Positions 52,174 to 60,252 of a stretch of DNA of 64,000 nt are shown here, piece after piece. Both the position numbers and the translations under genes were made by a program. Within the stretch, counting starts at the first letter, position 1. Each line of letters starts with the position of its first letter. The stretch is taken from contig JAQGJP010000104.1 in NCBI GenBank assembly GCA_028290545.1, forward strand, positions 94,005 through 158,004. The letters are read 5' to 3'. The notes under the pieces are model-generated. The model was not told where the DNA came from, searched no databases, and saw only the letters and a list, made by a program, of their open reading frames with translations. The DNA is from Rhizobium sp. (GTDB lineage: Bacteria > Pseudomonadota > Alphaproteobacteria > Rhizobiales > Rhizobiaceae).

Positions 52174-52446
52174 ATGTATCTCAGGCTTATCGAAAGCGGA
52201 CAGACCACAGTGGAATTCGATGCCGCCACCTTGGTTTCAGGGCATGGCGTTCTTATGGAAGCAGAACGGCGGCTGAGGCGTGCAGGGTATAACCGCTGGC
52301 ATATGCGCCATCTGGCAACCGGCATGGCAATCCCGAAACCGCTGCAGTATCTGAAACTGCAGATCGGGTGGGTCGCGGAGACATTGGCGGGGCTCGATCC
52401 AATTCCCGCCGACTACGCCGACGACAAATACTGGCCGTCCGCATGA
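52174..52446 (+). CDS. Hypothetical small protein
   Basis: 90 residues from ATG 52174 (GAGGGG upstream). I do not recognise the family. The sequence is MYLRLIESGQTTVEF, a basic middle segment (EAERRLRRAGYNRWHMRHLA) and a tail (AETLAGLDPIPADYADDKYWPS). Codon third positions are GC-rich like the rest of the chromosome, so it is probably a real gene. No signal peptide or membrane helix. Confidence 0.45.
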   Translation: MYLRLIESGQTTVEFDAATLVSGHGVLMEAERRLRRAGYNRWHMRHLATGMAIPKPLQYLKLQIGWVAETLAGLDPIPADYADDKYWPSA

Positions 52447-52520
52447 TTTGCAGCGGCGATCAATCCTGATCTTTCATTCCGGCGACGAACTGCGGTCGTC
52501 AGCGTCCTGCAGATCTGCCT

Positions 52521-52678
52521 TCACCAGTTAGGCGTGGTTTTTCTGGCGGGTTCGTCGGGCTCGCGTTCCAAAGTGCCGTCCTTGCCTTTCAACTCGCCGT
52601 CGCTGAGATGCCCCAGGATATCGTGTTCTTCGATATAAGGCCGCGCTTGTCGATATTGTTTTCGTTGCCTCCGCTCAC
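52521..52678 (-). pseudogene. Small conserved-looking protein with internal frameshift
   Basis: A GTG overlapping the stop of the upstream gene (GTGA, 52678) starts VSGGNENNIDKRGL; a second frame of the same strand continues as ARPYIEEHDILGHLSDGELK then GKDGTLEREPDEPARKTTPN and stops at 52521. One restored base near AAGCGCGGCC (about 52644) would fuse them into a protein of about 51 residues rich in Asp, Glu and Gly. The family is not recognised. Confidence 0.4.
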
Positions 52679-53055
52679 TTCTCGAACGAGCGCGAGAAGC
52701 CTGGATCCTGGGTGACAGGTTCGGGAATGCGCGTGTCAGGATCGATCCGTTCGGTGCCGCCGCTGTTCGACGTCCGGCCGCGAACCTCGGCAACGTCCTT
52801 CTCCGCACTCGCCTTGCCGCTGCGTGCCGGGGGAATGCCGCGCTGCAGGCCGCCATACGTATCCGATGTGGCGTCGTTTGGATTGCCGCCACCGGGGACG
52901 CCGCTGATGGAAGAACCCTGGCCTGCCGCCGGCAGCGGATCCGCATCGGCGTCGAGCGGCTGGCCCAGATCGTGGTTTTCGATCGCTGTGTTGCCACTTA
53001 CCGGATTGGTCGGGTTGGCAACATCGCGGCGGTCGATCGTGGTGGGGTTGGTCAT
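52675..53055 (-). CDS. Hypothetical hydrophilic protein
   Basis: 126 residues from ATG 53055, with AGGAGG nine bases upstream. Very hydrophilic and glycine-rich, with DRRDVANPTNPVSGNTAIEN, GQGSSISGVPGGGNPND and SNSGGTERIDPDTRIPEPV; likely disordered. No family recognised. Similar low-complexity proteins of rhizobia are seen beside stress genes. Its stop overlaps the start of the frameshifted fragment downstream, suggesting an operon of small genes. Confidence 0.5.
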   Translation of the reverse strand: MTNPTTIDRRDVANPTNPVSGNTAIENHDLGQPLDADADPLPAAGQGSSISGVPGGGNPNDATSDTYGGLQRGIPPARSGKASAEKDVAEVRGRTSNSGGTERIDPDTRIPEPVTQDPGFSRSFEK

Positions 53056-53120
53056 GGCGATAGCCTCCTGCTGCCCGGCAACAGGTGCCCGGCATGTTCT
53101 CGGATGGAATGTGATTTCGA

Positions 53121-53330
53121 TCAGTACCAGATCGGCGAATTGCTCGGCAGATGGCTCATATTCTCCGGAATTTCGGATGCATGGGCGACAAGCCGTTGCC
53201 ACAGCGTTCTTGACGGCGCCGGTTTGATGTCGAGTTCCGGAATGCCGTAGATCGGCCCGGTAACCGGCCAACTGTCGCGCGCACCAAGCGGATGAGTCGG
53301 GTAGGATTCGAAAGTAAAGGAATCTTGCAC
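53121..53330 (-). CDS. Hypothetical small protein
   Basis: 69 residues from GTG 53330, with AAGGAGG seven bases upstream, a strong ribosome-binding site that supports translation. Sequence begins MQDSFTFESYPTHPLGARDS and ends SEIPENMSHLPSNSPIWY. No family recognised; no signal peptide. It lies 65 bases upstream of the hydrophilic 126-residue protein on the same strand and may be cotranscribed with it. Confidence 0.45.
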   Translation of the reverse strand: MQDSFTFESYPTHPLGARDSWPVTGPIYGIPELDIKPAPSRTLWQRLVAHASEIPENMSHLPSNSPIWY

Positions 53331-53551
53331 GGCTATCCTCCTTGGGTGTTGTTCATTCCAAACGGCTTAGATTGGGAAGAGTTCCAATCGCGGCCGCGCC
53401 TCCTTGGATTAGGAATTTATCATATATCAAGCGCGCATCATTTCAATGACAGCGCCGCGCACTTCAGCACTATTTTTTTCAGCTCGGATGCAAGGCAGGC
53501 CCATACTCCGGGAGGATCACCGTCCCTGATCGGCGCACTGCCGCCGCTCCT

Positions 53552-54127
53552 CTACTTCAGATCAAGACGATCCAGCAGGCCCTGCCAGAAATCCTCGGTG
53601 ACCTCTCCCTTGCCGAACAGTATCCGGTACATGATCGGCGCGATCACGTGATCGATGACCTCCTGCACGTCGAAGGTCTCGCCACGCGCGCTGGCGCGAT
53701 CGGCAATCACCTGCAGATGGTCATAGGTGTAATTACAATATTCGCCGGGATGGGGCGCATCCAGCGAACTCGAGAACAGATCGAACAGCAGCGACTTGCC
53801 GGCATGGGATGAGAACTCCTCGGCATATTGCTCGACATAGGCTGCCAGATCGCGCTTCGTGCTGCCGGTATTTTCAGGATCGGCGACCGGACGCAGCCGC
53901 TGCATGGCAACATCTGCGAACAGTTCGGCAAGGTCGCCCCAGCGGCGATAGATTGTCGAAGGCGTCACGCCGGCACGGGCCGCAATCATCGGTACGGTCA
54001 GTTCCGTCCGATCGCCCTCGGCCAGCAGGTCCTTGACTGCCTTGTGCACCTCGGCCTGAATGCGCGCACTCCTGCCGCCGATACGAATCCTTTCCTTGAC
54101 TGCCACGTTGCTTCTCCCGATGCGCAA
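53552..54127 (-). CDS. TetR-family transcriptional repressor
   Basis: 191 residues (start could also be GTG 54106). The N-terminal HTH is clear: ARIQAEVHKAVKDLLAEGDRTELTVPMIAARAGVTPSTIYRRWGDLAELFADVA. The C-terminal 130 residues are the usual helical ligand-binding/dimer domain of the TetR_C_11-like type, ending DFWQGLLDRLDLK. Divergent from an MFS exporter gene with a 23-base palindrome in the 95-base gap, so it very likely represses itself and the exporter until an unknown compound binds. Confidence 0.88.
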   Translation of the reverse strand: MRIGRSNVAVKERIRIGGRSARIQAEVHKAVKDLLAEGDRTELTVPMIAARAGVTPSTIYRRWGDLAELFADVAMQRLRPVADPENTGSTKRDLAAYVEQYAEEFSSHAGKSLLFDLFSSSLDAPHPGEYCNYTYDHLQVIADRASARGETFDVQEVIDHVIAPIMYRILFGKGEVTEDFWQGLLDRLDLK

Positions 54128-54144
54128 TCCAATAATTCTTTTTC

Positions 54145-54167
54145 TTAACGCAAATAATTTGCTTTAA
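54145..54167. promoter_or_regulatory. TetR-type operator between tetR and MFS genes
   Basis: TTAA-C-GCAAATAATTTGC-T-TTAA is a 23-base palindrome centred on 54156, with one mismatched pair (C and T next to the arms). The core GCAAAT-A-ATTTGC is perfect. It lies between the divergent start codons, where TetR regulators bind their own promoters. Confidence 0.65.
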
Positions 54168-54222
54168 GGTGGAAAATGCATTACAAGCACTTAACGCTAC
54201 GATTTAGCTTTAAGGGTCGGTT

Positions 54223-55440
54223 ATGCACATGTCCAGCGAAAACACATCAAATCCGGGTGAACGGGGCCAGTTTTCGCCGAAAGTGGCGACGATCTACGCC
54301 ATGGTGGCAGCCGCGCTGTTTTCCGCCAGCAGCAGTGCGGCAACGCCTGTCTATCACCTCTACCAGGAAATCTACGGACTTTCGCCCGTCGTGCTGATGG
54401 CGATATTCTCCGTCTACGCCTTCAGCCTGCTGGCGGCGCTTCTGACGGTCGGATCCCTATCCGATTACATCGGTCGCCGTCCGGTCATTCTCGTTGCCCT
54501 GATCCTCAATGTCGTGGCCATGCTGGCCTTCATCGAGGCCGGTTCGGCCGGCATGCTGATCCTCGCGCGGGCCGTGCAGGGTTTTGCGACGGGCGCGGCA
54601 ACGACCACGCTGGGTGCAGCAATCCTCGATATCAACAGGGCCAAAGGCGCGCTGTTCAACAGCACGACCGCCTTTATCGGCCTCACGGCGGGATCGTTGC
54701 TGTCGGGAGCGCTTGTCGCCTATGCGCCGCTGCCAACGGAACTGGTCTACATCGTCCTGCTGGTGATTACCGCAGTCCTGCTTGTCTTGCTGCCCTGGAT
54801 TCCGGAAAGTGCCGTGGGCAAGCCGGGCGCGCTCGCCTCGCTGGTGCCGCATGTCAGCGTGCCCCGGCAGGCGCGCAAGATGCTGATCAAGATCACGCCG
54901 GTCAATATCGCCGGCTGGGCGCTGGGCGGCTTCTATTTCTCGCTGATGCCGTCCCTGGTGCGGGTGGCGACAGGCCTGACGTCGCCGTTCATCGGCGGCC
55001 TGGTCGTCGCCGTGCTGACCCTGACGGCCACGGTCACGGTGCTGGTGTTGCGCGACAGGCCGGGTCTGCAGATCCTGACGATCGGCACATGGTCGGTAAT
55101 CTCGGGCGTTACGATCACGTTGCTGGGCGTTTACGAGCACCTCGTCATGATCATGATGGCCGGCGCATTGGTGACCGGCGTCGGCTTCGGCGCCTGTTTC
55201 TCGGGCGCGCTGCGCACCGTCCTGCCGCTCGCGCACCCGGACGAGCGTGCTGGCCTGCTCTCGACCTTCTATGTCCAGAGCTACCTCGCCTTCAGCCTGC
55301 CGGCCATCGCGGTCGGTCTGGCCGTGCCGCAGCTTGGCCTTTCGCTGGCGGCCTATATTTATGGCGGGGTGGTTGTCGCGCTGGCGATCGCATCGCTGCT
55401 GGCAACACGAGCGCCGCACCGCGAACCATCGAGCGCCTGA
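54223..55440 (+). CDS. Major facilitator superfamily transporter (drug exporter-like)
   Basis: 405 residues, 12 predicted membrane helices. MFS motif A is seen in the loop after helix 2 (GSLSDYIGRRPVILVAL), and a charged intracellular loop before helix 7 (VPRQARKMLIKI). The size and the divergent TetR gene suggest a proton-driven efflux protein for a small toxic compound. Substrate unknown. Convergent with marR; a hairpin lies between their stops. Confidence 0.87.
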   Translation: MHMSSENTSNPGERGQFSPKVATIYAMVAAALFSASSSAATPVYHLYQEIYGLSPVVLMAIFSVYAFSLLAALLTVGSLSDYIGRRPVILVALILNVVAMLAFIEAGSAGMLILARAVQGFATGAATTTLGAAILDINRAKGALFNSTTAFIGLTAGSLLSGALVAYAPLPTELVYIVLLVITAVLLVLLPWIPESAVGKPGALASLVPHVSVPRQARKMLIKITPVNIAGWALGGFYFSLMPSLVRVATGLTSPFIGGLVVAVLTLTATVTVLVLRDRPGLQILTIGTWSVISGVTITLLGVYEHLVMIMMAGALVTGVGFGACFSGALRTVLPLAHPDERAGLLSTFYVQSYLAFSLPAIAVGLAVPQLGLSLAAYIYGGVVVALAIASLLATRAPHREPSSA

Positions 55441-55458
55441 ATGGCGAAAAATGAAATC

Positions 55459-55479
55459 GGCCGGATATGGTTTCCGGCC
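55459..55479. terminator. Bidirectional terminator candidate between MFS and MarR genes
   Basis: GGCCGGA and TCCGGCC form a 7-base stem with a 7-base loop. On the plus strand it is followed by TGTTAAT, on the minus strand by GATTTCATTTTTCG, so the minus direction is the better terminator (for marR). Confidence 0.5.
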
Positions 55480-55505
55480 TGTTAATAAGCGTCAGCTATT
55501 TGATT

Positions 55506-55937
55506 CTAGAGCTTCCTGGCGTTGTCGATCGCCCAGCGCATATATTCGAGCATCAGTTCCTTCTCGAACCGACGGAAGCCCTTGAACAGCGCCTGGTCTG
55601 CCTCTTTCGCAGCGGCCATGGCATCGGTCTCGATCGTGCGGCTCTTGTCGGTCAGGAAATTGCGGATTGCGCGCTTGTCCCTGGGGTGGGGCTCGCGCCG
55701 GATCAGACCGTCGCGCTCCATGCGCGCGAGCGTGTTGGCGAGTGTTGCCTGCTCGATTTCCAGCCGGTCGAGGATCTCGCGCTGGGTCAGCCCGTCTTCG
55801 TTCCAGAGTTCGATCAGCACCGGGAACTGGCCGGGCGAGAAGCCGAGGTCGGACGCCCGCGATAGAAGCGAACGCGAAAACCCCTTGGCCAGCAGGCTCG
55901 AAAGATAGGTTGCCGAATCCGATAGATTGTAGGTCAT
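55506..55937 (-). CDS. MarR-family transcriptional regulator
   Basis: 143 residues from ATG 55937 (the frame extends to 56015, but family members start near MTYNLSDSATYL). Winged helix-turn-helix: DGLTQREILDRLEIEQATLANTLARMERDGLIRREPHPRDKRAIRNFLT, the last part being the wing. Helices at both ends make the dimer. Two palindromes upstream (56007-56025 and 56038-56064) look like its operators and suggest autoregulation; no divergent target gene is seen. Confidence 0.85.
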   Translation of the reverse strand: MTYNLSDSATYLSSLLAKGFSRSLLSRASDLGFSPGQFPVLIELWNEDGLTQREILDRLEIEQATLANTLARMERDGLIRREPHPRDKRAIRNFLTDKSRTIETDAMAAAKEADQALFKGFRRFEKELMLEYMRWAIDNARKL

Positions 55938-56006
55938 GGAGCCAATAAACCCGGATATTTTCGACTTCACAAGAAAAATCGCATACGATGGAGTATTGGC
56001 ACGATA

Positions 56007-56025
56007 CTGTATCAATTTGATACAG
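56007..56025. promoter_or_regulatory. Perfect palindromic operator candidate, MarR type
   Basis: CTGTATCAA-T-TTGATACAG is a perfect 9+1+9 palindrome 70 bases upstream of the MarR start, the size and symmetry of MarR-family operators. Confidence 0.6.
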
Positions 56026-56037
56026 CCAAGATGCTCT

Positions 56038-56064
56038 CAACTTGCTGATTATCAAATTGGATCA
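56038..56064. promoter_or_regulatory. Second MarR-type operator candidate
   Basis: TTGCTGAT and ATCAGCAA are perfect 8-base arms with 11 bases between them (TATCAAATTGG). The centre repeats the TATCAAATTGGAT motif of the first palindrome, suggesting two sites for the same dimer. Confidence 0.45.
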
Positions 56065-56256
56065 GCAAAAATGATACTGTCCCGGAAGAAAATCCGACAT
56101 GGGAATAGTCCCGGAGCGGGTGGCCGTCATGTTGTCGAACTCGCGTCCCCTGAAAATGTCGTTGTGCAGGAGCGGATGGTCCGCGTTCGCGCCGACATCG
56201 AGCGCTTTCCGAATGCTCCGCCGGAGCCCGGGTCTGACAGCAAAATCGCATGAAAG

Positions 56257-56337
56257 AGCCGTTCTGGCGGAGGTCTGCCAGAACGGCTGAAAGCGGGGCG
56301 GACAAAGGCCCGGAGAGGGGGGAAGGGCCTTTGTCCG
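56257..56337. repeat. Tandem pair of perfect stem-loops
   Basis: First stem: AGCCGTTCTGGC (56257-56268) with GCCAGAACGGCT (56277-56288), loop of eight. Second stem: CGGACAAAGGCCC (56299-56311) with GGGCCTTTGTCCG (56325-56337), loop of thirteen. No T-runs follow, so not plain terminators. Two neighbouring large palindromes in a non-coding stretch recall rhizobial intergenic repeat families. Confidence 0.6.
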
Positions 56338-56591
56338 TCGAACCTGGCAAGGCGGGGGACGGGCCATTGGAGCCAGGCTATAAGGGCAATCTTCATGATC
56401 GCCACGACCTGAATGTGAGGGGTCAATTGCGGCAATTCAAGGGAACGCCGATTACAAATTCGTAATGTGAGGGCGTGCGGACGTTGCCGCCTGCCAGAAT
56501 GGAACCGGTCCTGCGCGCAGCTTGAAAAGGTCTTGAGATTCGGGTTCCGATCAACGTGGCATGGACCAGGAACCGCGACGATACACCGGCA

Positions 56592-57824
56592 TCATCCCAT
56601 TTCCTTGAACAGCACACTTTGATCGATGTGATAGCGGGAAAACAGCGGCAGGCTGGCGGCGCCGATCGCGCGTGCGGCTGATCCTACAAGCCCTTCCTCG
56701 ACGACGGGTGGCGCTATGCCTTGAAGGTCGAGTTTCAGGAGTTCCGCCTGCGTCGCCTGGACCAAGGCGCTACGCACCGAGGCTGCAAATCCGCCATCGA
56801 CGATCACCGCCTCGAAATCGATGACCGATGATACGGTTGCGATGGCGAATGCCAGCGCCTTGGCGGTCTCGGCGATCCAGGTCGTCTTGATCTCCCCGAA
56901 ATCAGCCCATTGCTCGGGCGCCAGCCAGATGGACGAGGGGTCCTGTCCGGCGTCCAGCAACATTTTTTCGAGCAGCACCACGGAGGCGTGCTCGATCAAT
57001 TGGCTCTGCCTGCCATTCTGGATAGCGAATGGCATTGAGCCGAAGGCCCCTGCATTGCCTGTCCTGCCCGGGTAGAGCGCGTGGTTCAGCACCACGCCGC
57101 CGCCGATGAAGGAGCCGAGGAAGAAATAGGCGAAATCGGCAAAGCGCGGTCCATGACCGAAGGCCAGTTCGGCCGCACAGGCTGCCGTCGCATCATTTTG
57201 CAGAAAGACCGGAAAATTGAGCTTCTCGCCCAGCATCGCGGCGATGTCGGCGTCCCGCCACGCGTCCATGTCCTCGGGCGGGGCACCCATAGCCTCCACC
57301 CAGTTCCATAGCTCGAAGGGGAGAGCGACGCCGATGCCGGCGATCTTGCGGCGATCCTCCGGCCGCATGGTGGACTGTATTTCCGCGGCCGCCCCTTCTG
57401 AAAACGCCAGCACCCCTGATGGCGTCGGATAGCGATAGGCCTCGTGCAATTGCATTCGCACCTGGCCGGTGAAATCCATCAGCACCAGATCCGCACTGCG
57501 GCGACCGATCTTCAATCCCAGCGAAAACACGCCGTCGGAGTTCAGGCTCATGGGAATGGAAGGCTGGCCGACCCGTCCGCGCTGCGGCTCGCCGCGCGCC
57601 AGGAGGCCATCTTTTTCCAGCGATCGCATGATGACCGATACGGTCTGTGCCGAAAGCCCGGTGCGTCGCGCGATCTCGGCCTTGGACAGGCTGCCATGGC
57701 GACGCACGAGCGACAGGACCAGCCGCTCGTTGTAGGCGCGCACACGTGTCTGGTTGGCGCCCCCCATAGGGTCGACGACAGCAGTCATCGCTTCCTGATC
57801 GTCGGTCAGGCCAAAGGCCGTCAT
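56592..57824 (-). CDS. frcR: ROK-family transcriptional regulator, FrcR-like
   Basis: 410 residues from ATG 57824, which has GGGAGGAG seven bases upstream; the frame runs to 57869 without a better site. N-terminal winged HTH: NERLVLSLVRRHGSLSKAEIARRTGLSAQTVSVIMRSLEKDGLLARG. The ROK sugar-kinase-like domain follows: FSLGLKIGRRSADLVLMD, FLQNDATAACAAE, FFLGSFIGGGVVLN and NAGAFGSM. The zinc-cluster Cys residues of typical ROK proteins are not seen. It is divergent from the FrcB-type binding protein gene, and a 31-base palindrome lies between them. The arrangement matches frcR of Sinorhizobium meliloti. Confidence 0.8.
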   Translation of the reverse strand: MTAFGLTDDQEAMTAVVDPMGGANQTRVRAYNERLVLSLVRRHGSLSKAEIARRTGLSAQTVSVIMRSLEKDGLLARGEPQRGRVGQPSIPMSLNSDGVFSLGLKIGRRSADLVLMDFTGQVRMQLHEAYRYPTPSGVLAFSEGAAAEIQSTMRPEDRRKIAGIGVALPFELWNWVEAMGAPPEDMDAWRDADIAAMLGEKLNFPVFLQNDATAACAAELAFGHGPRFADFAYFFLGSFIGGGVVLNHALYPGRTGNAGAFGSMPFAIQNGRQSQLIEHASVVLLEKMLLDAGQDPSSIWLAPEQWADFGEIKTTWIAETAKALAFAIATVSSVIDFEAVIVDGGFAASVRSALVQATQAELLKLDLQGIAPPVVEEGLVGSAARAIGAASLPLFSRYHIDQSVLFKEMG

Positions 57825-57877
57825 GCCCAATCTCCTCCCGGGCATTGCAGTTTTGCTATTTTGAACCATGCCATATC

Positions 57878-57908
57878 CAATTAATAAATCAATTCGATTT
57901 ATTAATTG
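57878..57908. promoter_or_regulatory. ROK-type operator upstream of frcB
   Basis: CAATTAATAAATC and GATTTATTAATTG are perfect 13-base arms separated by AATTC. The AT-rich AATAAATC-type half-site is like that of ROK repressors (Mlc, NagC). It overlaps a TTGACA (57906-57911), so binding should block transcription of frcB. Confidence 0.65.
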
Positions 57909-57935
57909 ACAGCAATTTTAATTGATGCTTATTTT
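57906..57935 (+). promoter_or_regulatory. Candidate frcB promoter
   Basis: TTGACA at 57906-57911 matches a sigma-70 -35 box; 18 bases on, TATTTT (57930-57935) is a weak -10. The ROK palindrome overlaps the -35. Confidence 0.4.
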
Positions 57936-58057
57936 AGCGCTGCGGATCGCATAGGGCGGGAGGAGCTTTGTGAGGATACTCGTAGCGAGTGCGTGACGCT
58001 TGACAAGCGGCCGCGGGTTGGCCCGCCGCCTTGGTTTTGTTTCCTTGGGAGGAAAAT

Positions 58058-59083
58058 ATGAGAACTTCAGTTATTGCAGCAACTCTCGGCGCGTTGGCGC
58101 TTGGCGTTGCTTTCGGCGGCACAGCGCAGGCGGCGGGCGTATCCGCATGCCTGATCACCAAGACCGATACCAATCCATTCTTCGTCAAGATGAAGGAAGG
58201 TGCCGCCGCCAAGGCAGCGGAACTCGGCGTTGATCTGAAATCCTATGCCGGCAAGGTCGATGGCGACCATGACAGCCAGGTTGCCGCAATCGAATCCTGC
58301 ATCGCCGATGGCGCCAAGGGCATCCTGATCGCCGCCTCCGACACCAAGGCGATCGTCGATCAGGTCAAGAAGGCGCAGGATGCCGGCATCCTGGTAATCG
58401 CGCTCGATACCCCGCTCGATCCCGCCACCGCTGCCGATGCGACATTCGCGACCGACAACCTGCTCGCCGGCAAGCTGATCGGCCAGTGGGCCGCAGCAAC
58501 CCTCGGCGACAAGGCCAAGGATGCCAAGATCGGCTTTCTCGACCTGACCCCGTCCCAGCCGACGGTCGACGTCCTGCGCGACCAGGGCTTCATGATCGGC
58601 TTCGGTATCGATCCGAAGGATCCCAACAAGATCGGCGATGAAGACGATCCGCGTATCGTCGGTCATGACGTGACCAACGGCAATGAAGAAGGCGGCCGCA
58701 CGGCCATGGAAAACCTTCTGCAGAAGGATCCTGACATCAATGTGATCCACACGATCAACGAGCCGGCCGCAGTCGGCGCCTACGAAGCGCTGAAGGCAGT
58801 CGGCAAGGAAAAGGACGTGCTGATCGTCTCCGTCGACGGCGGTTGCCCGGGGGTCAAATCGGTGGCTGAAGGCGTCATCGGTGCAACCTCCCAGCAGTAT
58901 CCGCTGCTGATGGCATCGCTCGGCATCGAAGCGATTGCGCAATATGCCAAGGATGGCACCAAGCCGAAGCCGACCGAAGGCAAGGACTTCTTCGACACCG
59001 GCGTGGCGCTGGTGACCGACAAGCCTGCGGCCGGCGTCGAATCCATCGACGTCAAGACCGGCACGGACAAGTGCTGGGGTTGA
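58058..59083 (+). CDS. frcB: Sugar ABC transporter substrate-binding protein, FrcB-like
   Basis: 341 residues from ATG 58058, with GGGAGG upstream. Signal peptide ends TAQA-AG. Periplasmic-binding-protein type 1 fold (ribose/fructose class): [49 protein letters not shown], and [26 protein letters not shown]. The GGCPGVKSV and TNPFFVKM motifs, plus the gene order regulator/binding protein/permease/ATPase, match FrcB, which binds fructose, mannose and ribose in S. meliloti. Sugar identity is inferred from that match. A hairpin lies between this gene and frcC. Confidence 0.85.
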   Translation: MRTSVIAATLGALALGVAFGGTAQAAGVSACLITKTDTNPFFVKMKEGAAAKAAELGVDLKSYAGKVDGDHDSQVAAIESCIADGAKGILIAASDTKAIVDQVKKAQDAGILVIALDTPLDPATAADATFATDNLLAGKLIGQWAAATLGDKAKDAKIGFLDLTPSQPTVDVLRDQGFMIGFGIDPKDPNKIGDEDDPRIVGHDVTNGNEEGGRTAMENLLQKDPDINVIHTINEPAAVGAYEALKAVGKEKDVLIVSVDGGCPGVKSVAEGVIGATSQQYPLLMASLGIEAIAQYAKDGTKPKPTEGKDFFDTGVALVTDKPAAGVESIDVKTGTDKCWG

Positions 59084-59117
59084 TCGTCCCAGCCTTTTGA
59101 GTACATTATGCTAATGG

Positions 59118-59141
59118 AAGGGCGGTTCCCGCCGCCCTTTT
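59118..59141 (+). terminator. Hairpin between frcB and frcC
   Basis: AAGGGCGG and CCGCCCTT form an 8-base stem with a 6-base loop, followed by TTC. It should reduce transcription into frcC and stabilise frcB mRNA, the usual way to make binding protein in excess over the membrane complex. Confidence 0.5.
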
Positions 59142-59193
59142 CAACCGGCAAGCAAGGCGGCGCCATAAGCCGCGCCCTTGGGAGGGGGTAGCA

Positions 59194-60252
59194 ATGGCCA
59201 GTATTCAGGATTTCGAAAAAGTCCTCGACCAGAGCGACACGTCTGTCGCGGCCTTCGAGGATAAATCCTTCCTCAGACGCCTGCAACATTTTCTGCATTC
59301 GACGCCCGCAGCGGTGCCTGCCATCGTCCTGCTCGTGTCCATTATCGTGTTTGGCGTCCTGAAGGGCGAACGGTTCTTCTCGGCCAATACGCTGACATTG
59401 ATCCTCCAGCAGATCGCGGTCGTCGGTATCCTCGGCGCCGGCCAGACGCTGGTGATCTTGACGGCCGGTATCGATCTTTCCATCGGCGTCATCATGGTGA
59501 TTACCGCCGTGGTCATGGGCAATTGCGCGGTGACCTATGGCCTGCCCGCTTTCATCGCCGTGCCTATCGGCCTGGTCTTTGGTACGCTGTGCGGCCTGCT
59601 CAACGGCTTTCTCGTGGCCAAGATGAAGCTTCCGCCTTTCATCGTCACGCTGGGCACGTGGAGTATCTTTGCATCGGCAAATTACATCTACTCTGCCAAC
59701 GAGACCATTCGCAGGGCCGATATCGAGGCGACCGCGCCGCTGCTCGGCCTGTTCGGATATAGCTTCCGGATCGGATCGGCGGTGTTCACGCTTGGTGTCA
59801 TCATGATGGTGATCCTGGCCCTGGTTCTATGGTACGCGCTCAATCACACCGCCTGGGGCCGGCATCTCTATGCGGTCGGCGACGATCCCGAAGCCGCCAA
59901 GCTCTCGGGCATACGCGTCGATCGGGTGCTGCTCGGCACCTATGCGCTGGCGGGACTGATCGCGGCGCTTGCCGCCTGGGTCTCGATCGGCCGCAACGGC
60001 TCGATCTCGCCGTCCTGGGCTGTGACCGACTACAATCTCCAGGCCATTACCGCGGCGGTGATCGGAGGCATATCGCTGTTTGGCGGACGAGGCTCGATTC
60101 TCGGCACATTGTTCGGCGCGCTGATCGTCGGCGTCGTCTCCATGGGCCTCAACATGCTGGGCGCCGATCCGCAATGGAAGGTTGGCCTCACCGGCGTACT
60201 CATCATCTCGGCCGTCGCGGTCGATCAATGGATCAGAAAGGTGGCAGGCTGA
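59194..60252 (+). CDS. frcC: Sugar ABC transporter permease, FrcC-like
   Basis: 352 residues, with GGGAGGGG upstream. A BPD-type 2 permease (ribose/xylose class) with about 9-10 helices: GQTLVILTAGIDLSIGVIM, the AVGDDPEAAKLSGIRVDRVL loop, and GGISLFGGRGSILGTLFGALIVG at the conserved helix pair. N-terminal cytoplasmic tail of about 35 residues. The stop overlaps the frcA start (TGATG). Confidence 0.87.
   Translation: MASIQDFEKVLDQSDTSVAAFEDKSFLRRLQHFLHSTPAAVPAIVLLVSIIVFGVLKGERFFSANTLTLILQQIAVVGILGAGQTLVILTAGIDLSIGVIMVITAVVMGNCAVTYGLPAFIAVPIGLVFGTLCGLLNGFLVAKMKLPPFIVTLGTWSIFASANYIYSANETIRRADIEATAPLLGLFGYSFRIGSAVFTLGVIMMVILALVLWYALNHTAWGRHLYAVGDDPEAAKLSGIRVDRVLLGTYALAGLIAALAAWVSIGRNGSISPSWAVTDYNLQAITAAVIGGISLFGGRGSILGTLFGALIVGVVSMGLNMLGADPQWKVGLTGVLIISAVAVDQWIRKVAG

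Larger units (their letters stand above)
55938..56591. other. Intergenic region upstream of the MarR gene
   Basis: 654 bases without a supported gene. It holds the two MarR-type palindromes (56007-56025 and 56038-56064) and a pair of perfect GC-rich stem-loops at 56257-56337. Short open frames here have no recognisable domain. Confidence 0.5.

Noticed and set aside
54457..55419. 320-residue open frame on the minus strand
   Set aside because: Antisense to the MFS transporter gene; the translation is mostly Arg, Asp, Gln and His.
55936..56253. Possible 105-residue protein next to the MarR operators
   Set aside because: No ribosome-binding site, no domain, and it runs through the operator palindromes.
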